Part shown: piece by piece, positions 6,195 to 11,604 of the stretch | Numbering within the stretch: the stretch's first letter is position 1 | Layout of the letters: the number at the start of each line of letters is the position of its first letter | Origin: Bacillota bacterium | Lineage (GTDB): Bacteria > Bacillota > Clostridia > Lachnospirales > Lachnospiraceae | DNA: 11,604 nucleotides | Direction of reading: 5' to 3' | Assembly (NCBI GenBank): GCA_023415595.1 | Contig: JAEZJW010000080.1 | Span: 1 to 11,604 of the forward strand | Notes under the pieces: generated by a model | Seen by the model: only the letters and a program-made list of their open reading frames with translations | The model's database searches: none | What the model was told of the DNA's origin: nothing | Position numbers and translations under genes: made by a program

Positions 6195-6947
6195 ATGATT
6201 CATAGAATGGAAGAACGGTCCATGAATGCATGGCCATCTCTGCAGACTTATGTTTATGATGGATGGGTGATCAGATTCTCCGGCGGCTATACCAAAAGAG
6301 CCAACTCAGTCTGCCCTATCTATTCCTCAACTCTGGATTTGGAAGAGAAGATAAATTACTGTGAGAAGCTATATACCTCGATGCAGCTGCCTGTAGTCTA
6401 TAAAATTACTAAGAACTGCTATCCTGCTGATTTGGATCAGGTGCTGGAAGTAAAAGGTTATCAGAAGCTTGCAGAGACAGCACTCAGAATAGCGCAGATT
6501 AAGGATAATGCCGGGTATAACGGACCCTATGAGGTAATGGCAGAATATGAATTTACGAAGGAATGGATCAGCACCCTGATTTCCTGTACCAATATGTCCA
6601 ATACAGAGAAAATTGATGTGATGAAGAGGATGCTTAACAATATCATAGGGGATAAGATCTGTGTCAGAATTAACAGGAAGGAGGAACCGGTTGCCTGTGG
6701 ATTCGGAGTAATTGAAGACGGGTACATAGGGATATATGATATCGTGGTTAAGCCTGAGTTCCGGGGTAGAGGTTATGGCAGGGGAATTATGCAGGGGCTT
6801 CTTAAGGAAGCTCTGAAGAAAAAAATTGATCAGGCTTATCTTCAGGTAGTCGTAGGTAATACGGTTGCAGAGAAGCTATATGACAGCCTGGGCTTTAAAG
6901 AAATATACCGATATTGGTACCGGGAAAAATCGTTTCTTAAGGAGTAA
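6195..6947 (+). CDS. GNAT-family N-acetyltransferase with N-terminal extension (250 aa)
   Basis: The acetyl-CoA-dependent transferase domain lies in the C-terminal half (about 112-245). It contains the CoA loop R190-G-R-G-Y-G, preceded by IYDIVVKPEF and followed by LQVVVGNTVAEKLYDSLGF. The first 100 residues (NAWPSLQTYVYDGWVIRFSGGYTKRANSV) match the start of a group of two-part GNAT proteins and probably help bind the acceptor. The substrate is unknown. ATG 6195 was chosen over TTG 6177 because TGGAGGA (6182-6188) precedes it. The preceding gap of 82 bases has no clear promoter or terminator, so it may belong to the tag-started operon. No terminator is visible after it before the next promoter at 7007. 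Confidence 0.87.
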   Translation: MIHRMEERSMNAWPSLQTYVYDGWVIRFSGGYTKRANSVCPIYSSTLDLEEKINYCEKLYTSMQLPVVYKITKNCYPADLDQVLEVKGYQKLAETALRIAQIKDNAGYNGPYEVMAEYEFTKEWISTLISCTNMSNTEKIDVMKRMLNNIIGDKICVRINRKEEPVACGFGVIEDGYIGIYDIVVKPEFRGRGYGRGIMQGLLKEALKKKIDQAYLQVVVGNTVAEKLYDSLGFKEIYRYWYREKSFLKE

Positions 6948-7006
6948 AGCCGGGTAGGATGGTTAACTGCGTAGATCGGAATAACGAATAATAAGTGATT
7001 CTCATG

Positions 7007-7035
7007 TTGACAAAATCGAACATATGTTTTATAAT
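7007..7035 (+). promoter_or_regulatory. Consensus sigma-A promoter of the Fpg/Nei-like gene
   Basis: A perfect TTGACA (7007-7012) and perfect TATAAT (7030-7035) are separated by 17 bp. Transcription should start near 7042, giving a leader of about 27 bases that carries GGGAGG (7055-7060). This rules out coding starts upstream of 7069. Confidence 0.88.
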
Positions 7036-7068
7036 ATGCATAATTATTCCATATGGGAGGTGCCGTTC

Positions 7069-7890
7069 ATGATAGAAATTCCGGAAAGCTACACGCTTGC
7101 CAAACAGCTTAATGCTACGATCCAGGGTAAAATCATCAGTTATGTCAAGGCAAACCAATCACCGCATTCTTTTGCCTGGTATTTCGGAAAGCCTGAGGAG
7201 TATAATGAATTACTTGCAGGTAAAACCATCGGTGTGTCCCATGCCCGGGCGAGCATGGTAGAGATCGAGGCGGAGGATTGCCGAATCGTATTAGGAGAGG
7301 GAGCATCTCCCCGTTATTACGATGATCTGAAGAAGGTGCCAAAGAAGCACCAGCTTTACGTAGAATTTGATGACTATACAGCAATTACATGTACCATCCA
7401 GATGTATGGCGGTATCTATGCATATCGGGAAGGTGAAAATCATAATGAGTATTACATTGGAGCGAAGGAGAAGCCTTTTCCTCTTTCTGACCGCTTTGAT
7501 TATGATTATTTTCTCTCACTTAGGACGGAAAGAGAAGCTAAGCTGTCAGCGAAGGCTTTCCTGGCGACAGAACAGAGAATTCCGGGGCTGGGGAATGGAG
7601 TATTGCAGGATATCCTTTTTAAAGCAGGAATCCATCCTAAGAGAAAGATGTCCATGGTAACAAACGAAGAGTATAGGAAGCTGTTTGATATAATTAAAAC
7701 CTTATTGAGACAGATGGCCGAGCTGGGAGGGAGAGATACGGAGAAGGATCTGTTCGGTAATCCGGGCGGTTATATGACCTTGCTCAGTAAGAAAACTCTT
7801 TGGACACCCTGTACGGTCTGCGGTTATGAATTGCATAAGGATAACTATATGGGCGGAACAATATATTATTGTGAGAACTGCCAGAAATAA
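7069..7890 (+). CDS. Fpg/Nei-family protein lacking the catalytic N-terminal proline
   Basis: This 273-aa homolog of formamidopyrimidine-DNA glycosylase/endonuclease VIII would bind damaged DNA. The N-terminus reads MIEIPES where active bacterial enzymes have MPELPE, so the Pro2 nucleophile is isoleucine, although Glu3 is kept. The H2TH segment is well conserved (EQRIPGLGNGVLQDILFKAGIHPKRK, Asn176 in GLGN). The C-terminal zinc finger has C248, C251, C268 and C271. The conserved arginine of the finger loop (QRATFYC in E. coli Fpg) reads GGTIYYC. The fold should be intact, but the usual Schiff-base chemistry would be lost or would use another amine. Similar MIE-type homologs are, from memory, common in Firmicutes and are labelled endonuclease VIII. 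The ATG at 7069 is set by the promoter and by GGGAGG at 7055-7060. Confidence 0.88.
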   Translation: MIEIPESYTLAKQLNATIQGKIISYVKANQSPHSFAWYFGKPEEYNELLAGKTIGVSHARASMVEIEAEDCRIVLGEGASPRYYDDLKKVPKKHQLYVEFDDYTAITCTIQMYGGIYAYREGENHNEYYIGAKEKPFPLSDRFDYDYFLSLRTEREAKLSAKAFLATEQRIPGLGNGVLQDILFKAGIHPKRKMSMVTNEEYRKLFDIIKTLLRQMAELGGRDTEKDLFGNPGGYMTLLSKKTLWTPCTVCGYELHKDNYMGGTIYYCENCQK

Positions 7891-7937
7891 CGGATAGAAG
7901 CTATATAGGGATACAGCATTATACTGAATTGAATATC

Positions 7938-7997
7938 AGCTCCATATACTTCAACATCTGCACATTGTGCAGGCTGGAGGTGCATGGAGCTTTTTTT
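7938..7997 (+). terminator. Long branched intrinsic terminator
   Basis: An outer 8-bp perfect stem, AGCTCCAT (7938-7945) with ATGGAGCT (7984-7991), encloses a second perfect hairpin, CTGCAC-ATT-GTGCAG (7958-7972), with further partial pairing between. Seven T follow (7991-7997). It separates the Fpg/Nei-like gene from the CheW gene. Confidence 0.85.
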
Positions 7998-8001
7998 CTA
8001 T

Positions 8002-8030
8002 TTGTAATATTTTTATATTTATACTATAAT
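8002..8030 (+). promoter_or_regulatory. Probable sigma-A promoter of the cheW-like gene
   Basis: A perfect TATAAT (8025-8030) has TTGTAA (8002-8007, four of six) 17 bp upstream. It begins immediately after the terminator T run. The leader to the gene is about 57 bases and holds CGGAGG (8081-8086). It may also serve the 668-aa gene and hisHF, since no terminator intervenes. Confidence 0.6.
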
Positions 8031-8093
8031 AGAAATAAGTTAAAATATGATTAATCCATAAGAAAATATGCTGAACTGTACGGAGGATACCAC

Positions 8094-8573
8094 ATGGAGA
8101 AGGAATTATTATTGGGAGAAGAAAAGAGAGAAATAGAGATTCTGGAATTTAGAGCCGGAGGCAACAGATACGGTGTTGATATCAACGATATCAGGGAAAT
8201 CCTTCCCTATGATACAAAGCCAACCAGGATTCCTAACTCACATCCGTATATAAATGGAATTATCATGCCCAGAGATTTTCTTATTCCGATTGTTGATATT
8301 ATGAAAAGCTTAAATATTGCCGATACAGATAACAGTGAGCAGAGGCTGGTCATCGTAACAAGCATCAGCAAAATGAACATTGCATTTCTGGTAGATGATG
8401 TCATCGGTATGCATCGAACCTCAACAGCGAATATCGTAAAGCCGGGTAAGAAACTGAGTACTCCGGTGAAAGGGGCTGTTGTCGCTATCCTGAATACTGA
8501 AGGCAGAAAAGTTGAGATCTTAGAGCTCCGCAAGCTGATAACCGATATCAACCCAGAAATTAAACTGGCGTAG
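8094..8573 (+). CDS. CheW-domain protein
   Basis: This is a single CheW-like domain (159 aa) after a short charged N-terminus. CheW couples chemoreceptors to the CheA kinase. The fold is recognisable from EILEFRAGGNRYGVDINDIREIL (15-37), the INGIIMPRDFLIPIVDI segment (residues about 53-69) and the FLVDDVIGMHRTS segment (about 97-109). The common glycine-arginine INLRG/GxxxLRG turn of chemotaxis CheW is replaced by INGIIMPRD. A CheV or response-regulator domain is absent. No receptor, CheA or flagellar gene is near, so it may act with distant chemotaxis genes or in another signalling array. CGGAGG precedes the ATG. The next gene starts 55 bases after its stop. Confidence 0.87.
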   Translation: MEKELLLGEEKREIEILEFRAGGNRYGVDINDIREILPYDTKPTRIPNSHPYINGIIMPRDFLIPIVDIMKSLNIADTDNSEQRLVIVTSISKMNIAFLVDDVIGMHRTSTANIVKPGKKLSTPVKGAVVAILNTEGRKVEILELRKLITDINPEIKLA

Positions 8574-8628
8574 AGGATGACTATACCTTTCTACTTATCC
8601 ATCACGAAAGAAAAATGGACGGTGTCGA

Positions 8629-10635
8629 ATGGCAAAATGCAGATTGTGTAAGAAGAATATTCCGGATGAAAATGAATATTGTGAGGACTGCCTTGATAAG
8701 AAGCAGGTATTAACCGATGAATCTTATCTCGACAGTTTATTAAATTCAGTCAAAAGTAGCTCTGAACCAATTCAGAATAATTATAAAAGGCCACAGGAAC
8801 CTCGTAATCCGGAACCTGTGAAGACTAATAATCTCGTGAAGGAAATCCGTCCGGGCCAGATTGATCCGACGGATCTTGCTGATTTTAACCAGTTTAATTT
8901 AAGTGAGGATCTGGAAGATCTTATCTTAATCGGCGATGATGAGCTGTATGGTCAGGCGAAAGATTTCTCCGGAGAGGATATGGTTTTATCAGGGGAAAAC
9001 TCTAATCTGTACGAACAGGACAGGAAGATACATAATACTCCTATGGAGGAAAATAATACAGATTCAGATACCCAGGGACCTGATGTATCCCAGCTTGAAT
9101 CTGAGTATATGCAGATGTTAGACCAACTGGGTCAGGATTCATCTGAACCCGAACCCGTTATGGATAATGATATGCAGCACCCTGAGTCTCAGCCGGCAGA
9201 ATCTTTTGAACCGGAGCCTTTTGGCGACCAGTTCGAGGAAGAGATACAAGATGATTATGGAGTCGCTGCAGATGCTTCCCTGCAGGGTATTCAGGATAAT
9301 ATCGACCTGGATTTTCTTAATAAGTTCTCGAATCCTGCAATGGAGGAACTGGATGGGGAAAGCTATGACCCCTCCCTGGGTGATTTATTAAGCGGGTTTG
9401 ATCTGTCTGAGGAAGAGCAAACTTATAACGAGGAATTACCTGTGCCGGATCTGGAGGGCATTAACTTCAATCGTCCTGATTTAGATGAACAAGAGGAAAC
9501 GAAACAGACAGAGGAAGAAGAATTCATGAGTCTGTTAGGACAGTTCGGGACGGACGATCCTGTCGCAGCAGATGTACAGGCAATTACCGAATTATTGAAT
9601 AATCCTGTAAGTAGACCTTCTTCGGATAACCTGCCAAGCAGTGTCGGGGATGTATTTTCTGATGCATTGAAAGCCGTATCGGGACTGGATGATCTGGAGG
9701 ATGCGAATCACAGTTATCCGATGCAGGAGCAGATCTCTGAGGAACCTAAATCAAAAAAGAAGAAGTCCAAATCGAAGAAAAAAGGGAAGACAGATAATAG
9801 TAAGGCTACGAAGGGCAAGGGACTCTTCGGGATGCTGTTCGGAAATGTGGTTGATGATAAGGTAATCAAGGAGGCAAAGCAGCAGGTTAAAGCTTCCGAG
9901 GAGTCTGCAGCTACAAAGGAAAAGAAAAAAGTTAAAGGGAAGAAGGGAAAGAAAGCCGCTTCCGATAACATAGAGGAGATAAAGGACGAACCTAAGAGAG
10001 CAGTCCCCGGGGAGGAAAAACCGGAAGAGACTAAGACCAAGAAGAAGGAGAAGAAAGAGAAGAAGCCGAAGAAAGAAAAGAAGAAGGCTATCGAGCTGAT
10101 CGATGACTATGAAGAAATCGAAGGCAGGATCAATCGGCTTGGCGCAACTGTCGTATTCACCTTCTTTGGTATCATGGTAGCCCTGCTTCTGATTGGTACA
10201 AGCCTGTTCACCTATTCTGTCAGTATCAAGAATGCCAAGACCTACTTTGACCGCCAAAAGTATACGGATGCATATAATGAGGTATACGGGATGGAGCTGC
10301 GGGATGAGGACATTGAACTGTACGAGAAGATCATGACAGTAATGTTTGTAAACAAACAGCTTAATTCCTATAATAATTATTATGCCATGAAGAAATATCC
10401 CGAGGCTTTGGATTCCCTCATGAAGGGCTTAAAGCGATATGATAAATATATTGAACTGGCAACTATGCTGGGGATAAAGAGTGATCTGGATTATGTAAGG
10501 GATCAGATTATGGGTGAGCTGGAACATGTATATCAGCTTTCGGAGAAAGAAACGGAAGAAATTCTTGGCATAAATAGTCAGAGGGATTACAGTATCGCAG
10601 TATATAATGCCGTTATTGAGAATATGAAGTATTAA
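8629..10635 (+). CDS. Zinc-ribbon, acidic/lysine-rich single-span membrane protein (668 aa)
   Basis: I do not recognise a named family. Domains in order: a zinc ribbon C4-x2-C7-x10-C18-x2-C21; a long, acidic, probably disordered segment (about 60-365) rich in Asp, Glu, Gln, Pro and Ser; and a strongly basic region with lysine blocks (about 374-390, around 430-445 and 465-487). One membrane span follows (about 507-533, VVFTFFGIMVALLLIGTSLF). The C-terminal domain (534-668) is helical, with Tyr-rich TPR-like repeats (YFDRQKYTDAYNEVY, YYAMKKYPEALDSLMKGLKRY). The motif E-Y/F-M-x2-L-x-Q-L/F-G-x-D occurs twice (159-170, 298-309). With Lys before the span and the ribbon N-terminal, the N-terminus is probably cytoplasmic and the TPR-like domain outside. 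No good ribosome-binding site is visible. The position after a CheW gene hints at signalling or envelope scaffolding, but this is only inference. Confidence 0.8.
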   Translation: MAKCRLCKKNIPDENEYCEDCLDKKQVLTDESYLDSLLNSVKSSSEPIQNNYKRPQEPRNPEPVKTNNLVKEIRPGQIDPTDLADFNQFNLSEDLEDLILIGDDELYGQAKDFSGEDMVLSGENSNLYEQDRKIHNTPMEENNTDSDTQGPDVSQLESEYMQMLDQLGQDSSEPEPVMDNDMQHPESQPAESFEPEPFGDQFEEEIQDDYGVAADASLQGIQDNIDLDFLNKFSNPAMEELDGESYDPSLGDLLSGFDLSEEEQTYNEELPVPDLEGINFNRPDLDEQEETKQTEEEEFMSLLGQFGTDDPVAADVQAITELLNNPVSRPSSDNLPSSVGDVFSDALKAVSGLDDLEDANHSYPMQEQISEEPKSKKKKSKSKKKGKTDNSKATKGKGLFGMLFGNVVDDKVIKEAKQQVKASEESAATKEKKKVKGKKGKKAASDNIEEIKDEPKRAVPGEEKPEETKTKKKEKKEKKPKKEKKKAIELIDDYEEIEGRINRLGATVVFTFFGIMVALLLIGTSLFTYSVSIKNAKTYFDRQKYTDAYNEVYGMELRDEDIELYEKIMTVMFVNKQLNSYNNYYAMKKYPEALDSLMKGLKRYDKYIELATMLGIKSDLDYVRDQIMGELEHVYQLSEKETEEILGINSQRDYSIAVYNAVIENMKY

Positions 10636-10657
10636 TCATAGTGAAAGAAGGAATAGA

Positions 10658-11263
10658 ATGATAGCAATTGTTGATTATGATGCGGGAAATCTGAAAAGCG
10701 TTGAGAAAGCACTGGTTCATCTGGGGGAACAACCTGTGATTACCAGGGACCCGAAGCTGCTTCATAGTGCGGATAAAGTTATTCTTCCGGGTGTCGGAGC
10801 TTTTGGAGATGCGATGGATAAGCTGCACCATTATCAGCTCGTTGAGGTTATCAGGGAGGTCGCTGCCAGCGGAAAGCCTCTGTTTGGGATCTGCCTGGGG
10901 CAGCAGCTGCTGTTTGAAGGCAGTGTAGAATCGGAAGGTGTGGAGGGCTTATCCATACTGGAAGGCAAAATCCTTCGTATCCCGGATCAGAAGGGCTTAA
11001 AAATTCCTCATATGGGTTGGAACTCCTTAGCCATCCTCCCCGGAGCTAAGTTATATCAGGGGATTCCCGACCAATCCTATGTGTATTTTGTCCATTCCTA
11101 CTATCTGAAAGCAAAGGATGAAAGTATTGTGGCGGCAACCACCGAATATGGAACAGTAATAGACGCCTCCATTGAGAAGGATAATATATTCGCCTGCCAG
11201 TTCCATCCGGAGAAGAGCGGAGATGTGGGACTCACTATCCTGCAAAACTTTATCGATCTTTAA
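10658..11263 (+). CDS. hisH: Imidazole glycerol phosphate synthase, glutamine amidotransferase subunit
   Basis: HisH releases ammonia from glutamine and passes it to HisF, which forms imidazole glycerol phosphate and AICAR in histidine biosynthesis. The 201-aa class I amidotransferase has its catalytic triad: Cys79 in GICLGQQ, and His183 and Glu185 in QFHPEKS. The oxyanion-strand region LPGVGAFGDAM is at 43-53. The N-terminus MIAIVDYDAGNLKSV is typical. AAGAAGG precedes the ATG. It lies 22 bases after the 668-aa gene without a terminator or promoter and 82 bases before hisF, its obligate partner. Confidence 0.96.
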   Translation: MIAIVDYDAGNLKSVEKALVHLGEQPVITRDPKLLHSADKVILPGVGAFGDAMDKLHHYQLVEVIREVAASGKPLFGICLGQQLLFEGSVESEGVEGLSILEGKILRIPDQKGLKIPHMGWNSLAILPGAKLYQGIPDQSYVYFVHSYYLKAKDESIVAATTEYGTVIDASIEKDNIFACQFHPEKSGDVGLTILQNFIDL

Positions 11264-11345
11264 GCAGGAGAAGGAAGAGAAAGCAGCTGATCGGAAGTCA
11301 GGCTCGTAAGATTGAAGTCAAGGAAGAGCCGATAGGAGAGAGACT

Positions 11346-11604
11346 ATGTATACCAAGAGAATTATCCCCTGCCTGGATGTCCATAACGGAAGGGTAGTGA
11401 AGGGAATTAATTTTGTTAACTTAAGAGATGCCGGAGATCCGGTTGAAGTAGGTGCTGCTTATGATAAGGCCGGTGCGGATGAGCTGGTCTTTCTTGACAT
11501 CACGGCTTCTTCGGATGCCAGGACAATTAAGCTTGATATGGTTCGGCGGGTGGCAGAGACGATTTTTATTCCGTTCACTGTCGGCGGAGGCATCAGAACA
11601 GTGG
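11346..11604 (+). CDS. hisF: Imidazole glycerol phosphate synthase, cyclase subunit (5' part)
   Basis: The first 86 codons of hisF run off the right edge. The product begins MYTKRIIPCLDVHNGRVVKG and includes AGADELVFLDITASSDART and FIPFTVGGGIRT. These are the first beta-alpha units of the HisF TIM barrel, including the catalytic Asp equivalent to D11 in PCLDV. It partners HisH, encoded just upstream. AGGAGAG stands six bases before the ATG. The 82-base gap before it contains no clear terminator. hisA, which often lies between hisH and hisF, is absent here. Confidence 0.95.
   Translation, partial: MYTKRIIPCLDVHNGRVVKGINFVNLRDAGDPVEVGAAYDKAGADELVFLDITASSDARTIKLDMVRRVAETIFIPFTVGGGIRTV

Noticed and set aside
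7024..7068. Upstream ATG start for the Fpg/Nei-like gene
   Set aside because: It lies before the predicted transcription start and includes the -10 box. Family homology begins at MIEIPES.
9714..10257. Long minus-strand frames opposite the lysine-rich region
   Set aside because: They are Leu/Phe-rich translations of AAG/AAA-rich sequence on the opposite strand, with no initiation signals. They are shadows of the 668-aa gene.
11290..11332. Possible hairpin between hisH and hisF (GGCTC/GAGCC and ATCGG/CCGAT)
   Set aside because: The two pairings overlap and exclude each other, and no T run follows. There is not enough for a terminator or attenuator.

Overview
The window looks like chromosome of a low-GC, AT-biased Firmicute. 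The small-enzyme families, the GTG/TTG and strong GGAGG start regions and the style of the his genes suggest a clostridial, probably Lachnospiraceae-like, anaerobe. This placement rests on protein resemblance alone. All confident genes are on the + strand.

Bases 1-960 form a degraded accessory patch. Imperfect copies of a non-coding repeat module, with cores at 33-53/266-286, 326-338/853-865 and 81-112/902-934, separate two short coding units. One is a 28-codon remnant of an HD-domain phosphohydrolase gene, cut just before its first catalytic histidine. The other is a 158-aa membrane protein of unknown function whose best ribosome-binding site faces an ATA codon rather than ATG. The layout is repeat, gene, repeat, gene, repeat, like a decayed cassette array.

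Bases 1000-2683 form a self-contained two-gene unit: a MerR regulator with a GyrI-like effector domain, then a cysteine-rich protein of unknown function 1 bp later. In front is a textbook MerR-type promoter (TTGACT, 19-bp spacer, TAAACT, dyad in the spacer). Two tandem intrinsic terminators follow.

Bases 2684-6947 hold a promoter region with a duplicated 19-nt motif, then a closely spaced run of six small enzyme genes: 3-methyladenine DNA glycosylase I (tag), an APH-fold phosphotransferase, a DJ-1/PfpI protein, a GNAT acetyltransferase, a HIT-family protein and a second GNAT. They are probably co-transcribed at least through the HIT gene.

Bases 7007-7997 hold an Fpg/Nei-family protein with its own consensus sigma-A promoter and a long hairpin terminator. 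It keeps the H2TH and zinc-finger segments but lacks the N-terminal catalytic proline.

Bases 8002-11604 hold a CheW-domain protein, a 668-aa zinc-ribbon/acidic/lysine-rich/single-membrane-span protein not recognised from any named family, then hisH and the first 86 codons of hisF. No terminator is visible between them, so the histidine genes may be read through from the cheW-side promoter. Several starts were moved from the longest reading frame to the codon served by a ribosome-binding site (3586, 4575, 5675, 6195, 7069).
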